This document shows, piece by piece, positions 1 through 11,591 of a DNA stretch of 64,000 nt. The stretch comes from Mycogone perniciosa. Its lineage: Eukaryota > Ascomycota > Sordariomycetes > Hypocreales > Hypocreaceae. Made by a program: the position numbers and the translations under genes. Below the pieces are notes generated by a model. The model was not told where the DNA came from and did no database searches. It was given only the letters and a program-made list of their open reading frames with translations. The stretch's first letter is position 1. Each line of letters begins with the position of its first letter. The stretch lies in the NCBI GenBank assembly GCA_025331125.1, contig JAOALB010000109.1, positions 1-64,000 of the forward strand. Reading direction: 5' to 3'.

Positions 1-75
1 AGTGATCATGTTCTTATTGGCCCGTCGTTCCGATATTCTTCCGGACCCGGGCCTTGGCCTGGTCGGGTCGTGACA
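1..75. repeat. Partial LTR cut by the window edge
   Basis: The first 75 bases are GC-rich and not RIP-mutated, unlike the next 48 kb. They end in GTCGTGACA, the kind of TGACA terminus seen in the other LTRs here (compare the end of the Gypsy-C LTR at 46926). Directly after it, from base 76, the sequence aligns with the - LINE copy near 47.9 kb with transitions only. The simplest reading is the end of an LTR retroelement that inserted into the 5' part of the + LINE and whose body lies left of the window. No second LTR copy is visible, so this is inference. Confidence 0.45.
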
Positions 76-816
76 GCACTCTTTTACTTTTAAAGTAAAG
101 GGAGACTATAGTTTTTTTATTTATGCTTAAAAAACACTATATTAATAATAAATATATTAAAATTAATATCCCTAAACTTAATTTCAGCTTTAATATAAAA
201 CTTAATATCTCTCTCTTTTTAAAAGGGATTTAAAAAAGCCTTTTTTCCTTTTTTTAAAGTAGGCTAATAAAAGTACCTGCCTTTAAAATAGTAAATAGTC
301 TATTATAGCTTATAAAATCTTCGCGTAAATTAAGGAAATTAATGCAATTTAAAAAGCTAGATAAAAAGTTTTATTTTTAGTAGTTTAAGTTATTAATAAC
401 TGCCTAGCTAAGTATTAAAGAAAATACTATCTTTTAGCTGCTTTATAGGCAAGTAAAGCGTTTATTAATGCTTTTAAACGCCTCCTCTTTTTAAAGGCCT
501 TTATAGACCTTAAAAAATTAAGTAAGAACCCCCCTTTAATTTAATTAATAACTATATAACCAGTTAATAAAAAGACTTATTAAAATAATAAGCAATAATA
601 AATTAAACTTTACCTTTTAACTTAAATTAACTTAAGCGCTTTATTAAAGACTAATAGCTTAAAGTAAATTATATAGGCTATAATTGCAGTTAAAGGCATA
701 AATAAAAACCTTTTAATAGGAAAAGAAAATAATTTTACTTTATAAAATAATAAAGGGCTAGCCTTTATTATAAAACCTAAAACTTAAAAATAAAATATAA
801 TAATTAAAAAACCTAA

Positions 817-1090
817 TATTAGGTTAGGTAGGCTAAGGACCTACTATTTATTAGCGCTTATTAGCGTTAAGGAGCTTTTATTTGCTTATATGGCAGATAC
901 CAGCTAATATATATATCGCGTAAGCGATATATTAGACTATATAGGCGCTTATAATATATATATTCTACGTTTTCCTTTATATTAGCTATATATATATATA
1001 GTAAGGCTATTATAGTATATTTATTACTAGAATTAAGCTTTATCCCTATTTCTTTTAATGCTTTATATAGCTGTGCCACGCTCCGCGATA
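817..1090 (+). repeat. Copia-1 5' LTR
   Basis: Matches the 3' LTR at 8143-8414 base for base apart from transitions and one 2-bp indel in the TA-rich middle. The last ten bases of the two copies differ only by C/T and G/A changes, which fixes the end at 1090. It starts TATT, from an original TGTT by RIP. Confidence 0.88.
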
Positions 1091-1104
1091 GTTATAAGCC
1101 TGGG
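1091..1104 (+). other. Copia-1 primer-binding site (initiator tRNA-Met half type)
   Basis: GTTATAAGCCTGGG directly after the 5' LTR. Allowing RIP transitions this is GTTATGAGCCC, the complement of the anticodon stem-loop of initiator tRNA-Met. Priming from a cleaved half of tRNA-iMet is known for copia and Ty5. Copia-2 has the same site at 25413. Confidence 0.65.
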
Positions 1105-1139
1105 TAGTAACTATTAGAGTTACTAGAAACTTCCTTTAA

Positions 1140-4100
1140 TATTATATCTTTACCTTTACTCTTTCCCTTTACCTTTAAGCTTTTAAAGCCACTTTCTATA
1201 ATAAATAACGCAAAAGATATTACCTTTATAAAGCTAGATTTAATAGTCTAGTAAATTAAATAGATTACTGTTTTAAATAACTATATAACTATTATAAAGA
1301 TCTGGAATAAAGTTAATTTTAATTTCCCCGATTAAAATAATAACTATTTCCCTACTTTAAAGCTACCTACTTTAATTAAAGCAAAAGAAACTGCCTTAAA
1401 AGCATTTAAAAAGGAAGCTATTTTAATAAATATCTTTATTTATTATAATAGTCTACTTTATAAATACTAGTGCACTATTGCCTTATATACTAAAAAGAGG
1501 AAGGCTAAGGCAGTAATCTTTAAGTAGATATAAAAGATAGTTAATACTAGCATTTATACTTTAATCTTTATAGACTTTAAAGCAATAACTTAAGCTATAG
1601 CTTTAGCCTCTACTGCTATTAAAGCAGTTAATAAAAATAATAAAAACTTAAATGTTAAGTTTATTATTTATTAAATTATAAAGAAGCTTAAAGAATAATT
1701 AACTCTTTATAAACATATAATATATAAAAGAGTGCAGATTTTATATAAATATATCCTATATAATATAAAGTATAGGAACTTAAAGCTAAAAGTATAGTAT
1801 ATAAACTAGGCGCGCGTTTATATAAATGCAGTAAAGTATAAGCGCTTTAAAGTTATAGGAATAACTGCCTAAAAGGCTTTTTTAAAAGCTATTAAAATAC
1901 ACTATACTTTAAACTTTACTTTATATTACCTATACTATATAAACTGTTAAATTAAAAGCAGTAAAACTGCTAAAATCTTTTCCTTTAATTAACTTAATTG
2001 ACTTTTATTAAATAGTATATAAAATATAAAGAATTATATTTATAAACTTTATATAACGCTTAATAAGCATTTAAATAAAGCTATAGTAAATAATATTATA
2101 TATTTAAAAGCTCCTGTTAAGAAAAAATACTAATATAGATAGGAAAAGTATAATTAGCCTTTAAAGGACTATAATATATTATATACTGTATTTAAAAGAA
2201 AACTTAATAAAAAAGGGAAATATATTTTTAACCTGCAATAAACTATAGAAATTTATATTTACCTTTAAAAAAATAAATAGTATATACTCTGCGATAAATT
2301 TAGTAAAAAAGGTATTAACTTTACAGCTATAACTTAAAGAGGTATAGCTTTAACTATTATAGCTACTTTAATCTCCTTAAACCTAATTAATAAGAAAGAT
2401 ATAAGCCCTGCAGTATATATAATAAATGGATTAATATATATTAATATATAAAATATACTTTACTGCCTCTTTTAAAGTATTTTCTTTAATACTTATAATA
2501 TTATTTATTTAGTAAATAGTAAAAATTACTTTATTCCCAGCTTTTTTTTTTAAGTATAGAAAATAACTATATTAAAGTAAAAGGAGCTAGGTATTTTATA
2601 GCTAGAAAAAGATACTGCCTATTAAAGGATACTCTCTATAATTTATACTAGAAGGCAGTGCATTTAGTAAAGCTTATAAATATAGCTATAGTTAAAGGAT
2701 TTTATATTAACATTATATCTTTATTAAAGCTTTAAAAAGCAGGAATATAGCTTATAAGGTATAATAATACACTTTACACTAATATAGTAAATTCAAATAC
2801 AGTTATAGGGAAGGTAAAGTATAGGTATAATTTTTTATTACTTTAATATAAACCTTTATCGCTTTATATTACCTTTATCTTTAAATATACTATTTTAAAC
2901 AGTATAACTGCTTTATTCCTTCTTCCCTGCATAGGCTATTATATTTATATAATATTAAAAAGAAAGAGAAAATTAATATATAACCTATTAACACTATATA
3001 ATAACTTAAAGCAGCTTTAGCACTTATAATTAAAATATTTAAACTTAAAAGCACTTAAAGTATTAATAAGAAATGCAAGGAATATATATATTAAAGGAAT
3101 TACGCAAATAGAGTGCAAAGCCTATACTTTTATATATATAAAAGAAGTTATTTTTTACAAAACATCTAAAAGATAAATATTAAAATTAGTTTTTAAAGTA
3201 TATTAAGATCTTTAAGATTATCCTTATAGTTATAATAAAGATAATTAGCTTTTAATACTTAAAGAAGAATATACTTTATAGTCATATATATGCCCTTTAT
3301 TAAATAAAAAATAAAATATTATCTTTAATACTCTTTTTAACTTTATAAATATAATAAAAACGCAATATAATATTTTAATATATTCTTTTAAGCAAGATAA
3401 TAAAAAAGCTGTAATTACAGTTAAAGGCTTAATACACTTTTGGATTTAAGTAAATATAAAAGGAATTATCTTAAAGCTTGCCTTTTCCTATATATATAAG
3501 CCAAATAGCGCTTTAAAGCGCGCAGGTTAAGAAGTTATAAATAAATCGATAAAGATACTTAAAGCAATAAGCCTTTTAACCGATTTATAGCCTAAAAGTA
3601 TAAAAGTTAAAGTATATATTATGAATATAAGTTTTATATATAGCTTTAATATAATATTACCTATTAAAAAGTTAAAGTAATAGTTCTGTAATTTTATGCC
3701 CCTTTTAATAAAGGAGTTATTTATAGACTTATAGCTGGATTAAAGCAGACTTTATATATATAACTGCTGCACTTATATATTTAATAAAGACTATAAAGCT
3801 AGCTAAAATAAAAGAGAATTTAAAATAAAGCTTAAAGGCTTAATTAAATATTTTATTAAATATACTATAAATAATATATATTATATTTAATTACCCTGCC
3901 TAGTAAAGGTAATTATTATAAAGAATATATAATTTAATAAAATTAACTTTTTCAATAGTAAAGAAAAGAATATAAATAAACTGTTTATAGTTAAGTTAAA
4001 TAAGCTATTTAATAAAGTTAAAGAAAATAAACTAAAGTTTAAAAAATTTTTAATATATATTCCTGCAGTAAAAAATACCTTTATAGGTAATGTAAAAGAA

Positions 4101-6780
4101 AAAAGTATATATTTAAAGGTAAAAATTATATAAAGTATTAAAATTAGTTTAATAAATACTTTAAGTAAACTATTAATATACTTAAAAAAGCTTTTTAGTT
4201 TTTAAATATTAAAGGCTACTTTAAAATAGTTAATCTTAATAAATAAAACTAGTGCGCTAATAGGAACTTTAAGCAATACTTTTAAAAGTAGTTTACCCTT
4301 TTTTAAAGAAAAAAAGCTAGCGGAAAAATAACTTTATATATTAAAGGTATACTATTTAATAAAAGAGGATAAACCGCTATAGTTAAAGGCAAATTAATAT
4401 ATAAAAGACTCGCTTACTTTTATATTAAAAGAGTAGATTTTAAAGGAAAAGCCAGTTAATAATTCTTTAAATAGTAAAGCAGTAGCTAATATTTATAAAA
4501 GTATAAGACTTTAAGGGAAATAACCTATAAAAAAGGTTAATAAATATCTTTTAATATATAAAACTAAAACGCATACATTAAATACTACTTTAGAAAATAA
4601 TAAGCCTAATATATATTTAATAATTATAAAACTTTTTAATTTAATACTATATTAACTATTATTTAATTAATAAAAGTTAATAAATAGTAAATTAAAAAGT
4701 ATAGTAATAGTATTTACTGTTTTTAATGCAGTAATAAATTAAAAAGCTTTTCTTTAAAAAAGTATTACTTTTAATAAATAAATTATTTATTAAAAGGATT
4801 TAATAAAACTGCTAAGACTAAAAAGAGTTTATAAAATATTTACTTAAAGCTAAGTTTAAATAAGCTATATATAATAAAATTAACTCTCTATATGCAAAAG
4901 GAACCTAGTAAAAGATATTTTATTCAAAGGCACAAATAAAGCTATTACCTATATATTAGGTTTTTATATATAAATTTAACTGAAATAGAAATTTAAAATA
5001 CTATAAAGTTTAATTTATAATTTAAAGGGATTAATAGGAATACTTTATAATGAAGACTATATATATAGCTATATTAGCAGTATATTCTTTTTATATATTT
5101 ATTACTTTAATAGTAAAATTTAACTTTAAATTAAAGTAATATAATATTAAAAATGCTTTTTTTAATGCTTTAAAGGATAAAGATTTAAAACTAGTTATAT
5201 ATAAACTTTTTAAAGATTTTAAGCTATTAAATATTTATTTAAAGCTTACTAAAGCTTTATATAGGCTAAAAGATTTACTAAAATTATAGTTTAATAAATT
5301 ATCTTTAACTTTAAGGAAATAAACGTTAATTTTAAACTTTAAAAAGCCTTGCCTCCTCTATAATTAAACTTAAAAGATTTTTATTATATTTTATATAAAT
5401 AATATTTTAATTATATATTATTATAATAATAAAGCTTTTTATATTAAACTATTAAATACTTTTAAAGTAAAGTATAAGCTTTATAGTAAAAGGGATATAT
5501 AATAGGTTTTAAATATTAAAATTACTTAAAACTATTAAAAGTATAAAATATACTTTTTTTATAAAACCTATTTTAAAAAGGTTATAAAATAATTTAAGTT
5601 TAATAATAAAATATAGCTTTTTATAGTTTTAATATTAATTATAAAGCTTAAAAAGGCTATAATATAAACTATAAAAGTAATTATTAAAATATATTAAGAA
5701 AGGTAAAATTTATAGTTTATACAGCTATTATAATAAAGCTAGATATAATATATAGCGCTTTAACTTTATTATAGTTTTTAATTAACTTTAATAAAAAGTA
5801 TTTTAAAGCAGTTAATTAATTAATCTGCTATTTATATATATAGCACTTTTTAACTCTTTAATATAAAAGGTAAAGTGAAATATAGGTTTTAATTAGTTTA
5901 AATAATACTTTTTTTACTAATAATATAAATACTTAAAGATTATTTTAAAGGTATTTTATTATATTCTTTTTAAGCCTTATTTTATAAAATACTATACGCT
6001 AAAGTATAGTTAATATATCTATAACCGAAATAGAGTTATTTACCTTTACTTAAATAATAAAAGAGGCAATAAGTTTATATTACTTTTTTTAAAAGATAAA
6101 ATTTAACTTTAATATTAATTAAAATATTAACTGTAATAATTAGTTAACTATATATTTTATAATTACAGAAAGTATATATATTAATATTTACCTGCATTAT
6201 ATTAATATATAAAATATATAGCTTTAATAAAAATATTAAAAAAAACTTTTTTTAATCTTTTATCTTTTTATTAATTTTATATTTACTAATAGGCTTATTA
6301 AAGCCTTTCTTTAGCAGTGCTTTAAATACTTTAAAATACTATTAAATTTAATAAATATACAGTTATTAAAATAGAATAAATAACAGTATAGGAAACTATT
6401 TAATTTTAACTTAAAGGCTGCTTGCTATAAAGGGTATACTTTATTACTATAATAACTAATTACTTAAAGCTTTTTACCTTTTATATACTTACATATAAAA
6501 GGCATTACTATTACAGTTATTTAAAGCAGCTACCTTTTTAATATAAACTAAATCCTTTTCCTTTAATAAATTAAATTAAAGGTATAATACCTTTTTATAT
6601 TAAATTGCTATTTAATTGCATTAGCTTATAAATATATAAAGAAAAAATAATATATTTACTTAATTATTATTTTCATTTATAGCTTAAAAAAGCTAATATA
6701 AAATTAATATAAATATTAAATAACTATAAAGTATATAATTAATTAAAGTAATATAATAAAAGCAAAAAAGAAATATATTA
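1140..6780 (+). pseudogene. Copia-1 gag-pol remnant
   Basis: A heavily stopped gag-pol frame. Seen in the translation are a gag segment around 1.2-2.3 kb ending in a degraded CCHC-like region, a possible protease core near 2.5 kb, integrase-like sequence around 2.9-4.1 kb, copia RT around 5.1-5.6 kb (ALYxL, YxDD region, then an IQxxLxI-like stretch) and an RNase H end around 6.6-6.75 kb. Most stops are TAG or TAA where CAG, CAA or TGG would be expected. Borders of individual domains are approximate. Confidence 0.7.
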
Positions 6781-6879
6781 AAAAGTATATTAATAATTAC
6801 TATTAAAATAAATAGTATACCGCTAAAAGCAGGTAATAATAATATACTAAAAGAAATCTCTTTTACTAGCAATTATTAA

Positions 6880-7130
6880 CTTTAAATAACCTTTATAAAA
6901 AAGGGATAATAATATAGCAGTAAAGGTAGTAGTAAAAGTAAAGGCAAAAGTAAAAACTGCTATAAAAGCAGCTATAGCAGGAGCAGTAATTAAAGCAGCA
7001 GCAGTAATAATAGGGGCAGGGGCTAAAGTAAAAGTAGGAGCAGTAATAAAAGCTGTAAGAGTAGGAGGAGGAGCTAATAAAGATACTGCAGCGCGCAGCT
7101 TAGTAAAGGCTTTTTTATAATTTTTAATAA
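6880..7130. repeat. GYA-rich trinucleotide-like tract in Copia-1
   Basis: A low-complexity run of GCA, GTA, GGA and GCT triplets between the end of pol and the inserted 389-bp repeat. In one + frame it would read as an Ala/Val/Lys/Gly-rich polymer, and on the - strand it produces a long Thr/Ala/Ile-rich open frame that is only a composition effect. It probably began as a GCA/GGA repeat and RIP turned many GCA into GTA. Confidence 0.5.
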
Positions 7131-7338
7131 GCCTTAACTTTAAATAAAAATGAGGCCGAGTAACTAAACTAGCTAGTGCAGTAATAAAAACTAAACTAGC
7201 TAGAGCAGGAGCTAGTATAGGAGCAGCAGTAGGCATAGCCGCCTAAGGATAACTAACGCTATAATAAGCTACCTTTAAGGGGCAACCGCGACTATATTTA
7301 ATTAAAGAGGTATTTTTATTCTGTAATTTTATTATTAG

Positions 7339-7727
7339 TTTGTCGAGGGGGAATCGGCGCTCTAAACATATATATACACCAATAATAACCGGAATAAAGC
7401 GCGGGAACCGCGCTCTTAATAGAACCACGAAGCTGTAATTAAGTAATATAAAGACTAAAAGATACTGCAAATCATTTAATTATAATATCTACAGTCGAAA
7501 GTAACCAACGGTTACCTCTTTACGCCTTAACGGCTATAAAAACACAGGTAGGGGTAGTATATTAAAGGAGAACGCGGGTTATTATTATTAAACTAGGTCT
7601 ATTTATTTATCTTTATAGTTTTATGCCTCCCTAATCTAGTAATTGCTTAAATAAACAATTAACTTTACTTAGGTAAGCTAGTAAAAAGGACTATGAATAT
7701 ATTAGGTATATTAGCTACCCTTAATAA
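7339..7727. repeat. 389-bp solo-LTR-like (or MITE-like) repeat, copy 1
   Basis: Nearly the same as 22755-23144 over its whole length. The ends are an 11-bp inverted pair: TTTGTCGAGGG on the left and, allowing RIP transitions, its complement on the right (CCCTTAATAAA). Flanks repeat as ATTAG (7334-7338 and 7728-7732), so it is a discrete insertion into the 3' region of Copia-1. It has no coding capacity. A solo LTR of an unseen gypsy element is the simplest view. A non-autonomous DNA element is possible because the duplications fit ends of TTTGT rather than TG, and could be 4 or 5 bp. Confidence 0.75.
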
Positions 7728-8142
7728 ATTAGTTAATAAAAGTATATTATAAAAGAAAAAAAAAAGTATAATATTTACTAGGGCTATATTAATATTGCTA
7801 ATACTATTATTATTAATAATAATAATAATATTAATAATTAAAAAAGAAAAGTAAAGAATAAGGTTAAAGGATAGTTAATATATTTATTTTAGTTATTTAA
7901 AATTAATTTACCTACTTAAAGAGCTTTATTATTTAACTTTTTATTATTATAAATTAATAATAGCTATAGTGTTTATATCCCTTTTACCTTTAATAATAGA
8001 ATATTAATATATATTTATAATAAAATAGCTTTTAATTAAGTAAAAGAGGCTTTAAAAGCGCAGCTAAATAGTTATAATACTATAAATAAACTAGGATAGC
8101 AGTTAATAAAGTACTGGGAATAGCTTTATTAACTAAAGGGTA

Positions 8143-8414
8143 TATTAAGTTAAGTAAGCTAAAGACCTATTATTTATTAATGCTTATTAGCGCTAAAGAG
8201 CTTTTATCTATTTATATAGCAGATACCAGAATATATATATTGCGTAAGCGATATATTAGACTATATAGGCGCTTATAATATATATATTCTACGTTTTTCT
8301 TTATATTAGCTATATATATATATAGCGAGGCTATTATAGTATATTTATTACTAGAATCAAGCTTTATCCCTATTTCTCTTAATACTTTATATAGCTGTGC
8401 CGCGCTCTATAACA
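8143..8414 (+). repeat. Copia-1 3' LTR
   Basis: A 272-bp partner of 817-1090. It ends in TAACA and is followed at once by the CCTAA target duplication (8415-8419), after which the + LINE resumes. Confidence 0.88.
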
Positions 8415-8419
8415 CCTAA

Positions 8420-11400
8420 TAATAAAATTTTCCTTCAAGTCCCACTAAACTATAGTTAAAGGAAAATTACTGCTATTAAAGTTAAATAAAAAGTTATTAA
8501 AATTAAAAAGCTTAATAAAAAGGATATTATTTACTTTTAGAAAGTAAAATCTAGCTTTATACTATAAACTAAAAATAATAAAATTAAAAAAGTAATCTTT
8601 ACTTTAAGTTTAACTGTAAAAGCTAGCAGTTTAAAGATTTAAAAAGTATATATATAAAGGAGTTTTTTTATATAAAGTATTTTTAAATACTATACTAATA
8701 CTTTAAGCACTTTCTTTATTAATATACTAGTTTTAATTAAAGCTTAAAAGAGTATTAGGTTTAAAGAACCTTTAATCTTTTACTAAAAGGCCCCTTTTAA
8801 TAAAACTATTAATACCTACTATTACTTTATCTCCTTTAAAAAAAAAGTTAAAATAAGCTTTAAAGTCTTTAACTGCTTAGCCTTAATAAAGGGTTAGACT
8901 TAAAAGGTATAGGTAATTTAATATAATAAATACTTTAACTTTTATAACCTTTAACAGTATACTAAAAGTATATAATATAAAAAGTATAGTAAACTTACCT
9001 TTTAATATATTAATAAAGATAAAAACTATAATAACTTTACTTAATATATAAACTGCTTTAATCTTTACTAGTCTAATACTTTAAACTACTATATATACTT
9101 AACTATTAAGAATAATATAAAAGTATATACTATTAAAGAATAATTTAAGAGTATTAAAGAATTTAAAAGTTATGAATTTTAGAAAAGGAACCCTGCCCCT
9201 TTTATCCCTTAGCTTAGATTAGGCGCACTTAAAGGAGGGGCTCTTTAGGCTATCCTAGCCAGATCCCTTACCGCTCCCGCTTTTAAGGCCTAGATTTAAG
9301 GCCCTTTCCCCCTAAACAGGACAATACCCCTTATCCCTATAATAAAGCCCCCCTAAAATAAAATTAATTTAATAAATATCCTTAACAGCTTACTAAAAGA
9401 AAGCTTACTGGCCTGCTTTATAGTAAAGGTTACTGATTTAAATAACTCTATAAATAATACTTTAAAGGAATCCTTTAAAAGAGATAAACTTTATAAGTTT
9501 AATCTATAAATAATAGACTTTATTAAAACTGCTAAAAAAGCTTTAACTTAAAAATCTTTTAAGCTAATATAGGAAAATAAAAATAGTATTATAATATAGC
9601 CTTTTTATTAGCTTAAAAAGATAGCTTTAATATTATATTTATTTAAAAGCTATAGATTTACTAGAATACTATATTATTTAAAAGATAAATAAGATCTTAC
9701 CTTAGCTTTTAAGTATTTAACCTATTTAACAGTTAAAAAGAGACTAGACCCTTTAATTTTATATATATTAAAAGATTACTAAATTTATTATATTAATACC
9801 TTTTACCTTTAAAATTAAAAAGTAACTATATTTATTAAATAAAAGTCTGCAGCTATATTATTATTAATATTTACTATAAGGCTTCCTTTAATACTATAAT
9901 AAAAACCTTTAAAAGGTAAAGTCCCCCCCCTTTAAATTTAATTATTATAAAAGACTTTAATATATTATACTAAATATAGTAATTAACTTAAATTTTAAAT
10001 ACTATAGGTAATAAATTAGCTAAATAGGCAGATAAATATAACCTAATCCTAGCCTTTATAAATGCCTTTATAAAAGATTCTACAAAGTATATTGACTTTA
10101 TTTTCTTTAACTGCCTTATATTAATAACTATTATGAAAAATTTAAATATAGGCTTAAACTACTATATAGTTACTATTATAGTTTTAAGCTTTATTTAGCT
10201 AATAGTGAATATAAAAAAGAAATATATCCCTTTTAAAAGCCTATAACAGTTTAGCTAGTTATATATATATATACTTAACTCTTTTTAAAGGCAAATGCAA
10301 CTAATTTAACTAAAAGAGACTTAAATATAGTTATATAAGCACTTTAAAGACTTTTCGCAGACTATATATAGTTAACAGGTAAAAAACAATATTAAAATAG
10401 ATATAATGCCCTTTAATAGGATAAAGACTGCTAGATAGCCTATTTAGTTTGTATTATAGCGCCCTTTAAAATTAATAAATAGTTTAAAGTTAAAAAGATA
10501 TAGTATAATACTATTAAATATAAAAACTATAACTATTAGGATAAAATTATAGTTAAAGCTAGTTTAAGTAAAGGTATTTAGTAAATAATTAAGTAGTATA
10601 AAGCTATAAATTATTTTTAACCCCCCCTTTTAATAGATAGTAATAAAAGTATTTTAGACTTTAAAGAGTAAGCGGCCTTCTTTAAAGAATACTTACTATA
10701 ATAAAAGGGAGTTAAAAAAGATATTAAAACCCTTTAAAAACTTTAAATATTAAAAAACCTTTAAATACTATAAAATAAAACAATTATTAAAAAAGAGGTA
10801 AAAAAAGCTATAATTAAAGCAGGGAATACTATACTTAATGCAAATAGTATATTAATTACTTTTTTATACTATATATAGCTTATTATTAAAAAGTTTATTA
10901 TAAACCTTTTTAAAAGTTACTTTAAATTAAAATATTACCCTTTCCCTTTTAAAAATATTAAAATTACTATTATATTTAAGTTTAATAAGCTTAATTATAT
11001 AACTTATAAAGCCATTAAGCTTATTTTACTATTATCTTTTATAGGAAAGGGCTTTAAAAGGCTATTTATTAAAAGGGTATTTTTTTAAATATTTAAATAT
11101 AAAATCCTTTTAAAGCAGTATTTTAAAGCCCTTTTTAAAAAAGCAGTTATAGATTTAATTGCCTATATAATTTATAATATTAAAGTTACTTTAAGTAAAA
11201 GGGAGGTTATTATTTTATTTACTGTTAATATCTTTAAAGCTTAAAATATTATTATAAAAAATAAATTAATTTTATAGTTTAAGTAATAAAGCTAGCCTAT
11301 TTAGTTTATAAAATAGGTAAAGTCCTTTATAAGTAATAAAACTATATTTATTTATAAAGGGGATAAAATTAATTTATTAAACTTTACCTTTAAATATAAT

Positions 11401-11429
11401 ACTTTATAAAGGTCTTTTATCTCTTTTAT
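8420..11429 (+). pseudogene. + LINE: ORF1 end, endonuclease and first part of RT
   Basis: Resumes directly after Copia-1. The ORF1 remnant runs to about 9.35 kb; its C-rich segment at 9180-9350 kept many CCC runs because CpC is a poor RIP target. The endonuclease domain covers about 9.5-10.25 kb with a GDFN-type core at about 9950. RT begins near 10.9 kb and shows the LINE motif pair around 11010-11070 (a RPIxLLS-like box then GKGFxRL), followed by the stretch before the catalytic centre. Gypsy-A interrupts RT at 11430. Many TAA/TAG stops. Confidence 0.8.
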
Positions 11430-11591
11430 TATTACAGTATATAAAACAGCAGGTTAAGGTAATATCTTTATTATACCTTAAATAAGGCAAGAAGCTATAA
11501 GAATATGGTTTAGAGGTATAGGACTAAGCTATTATATAAGGATATATATAATATTAATAAGTTATTAAAGGGCAGGTTTAGTGCTATAACA
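11430..11591 (-). repeat. Gypsy-A 3' LTR (left copy)
   Basis: 162 bp, equal in length to 17871-18032 and differing almost only by transitions. The element runs on the - strand, so this is the 3' LTR, next to the polypurine tract. Confidence 0.85.

Larger units (their letters stand above)
817..8414 (+). mobile_element. Copia-1, RIP-degraded Ty1/copia retrotransposon
   Basis: Two LTRs of 274 and 272 bp flank the element, and a perfect 5-bp target duplication CCTAA lies at 812-816 and 8415-8419. A primer-binding site follows the 5' LTR at 1091. On the + strand the order is gag with a zinc-knuckle region (to about 2.35 kb), protease/integrase, then reverse transcriptase. An ALYRLKD-like motif near 5.25 kb and a YVDD-type box (now INN) near 5.39 kb identify copia RT, and RNase H ends near 6.75 kb. 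A further 1.3 kb before the 3' LTR holds a GYA-rich tract and an inserted 389-bp repeat. The element is inserted in ORF1 of the + LINE. Nearly every CA/TG is lost, so it is dead. Confidence 0.9.

Noticed and set aside
6847..7236. 129-codon Ala/Thr/Ile-rich open frame on the - strand
   Set aside because: Low-complexity GYA tract inside Copia-1, antisense to it; open only through composition.
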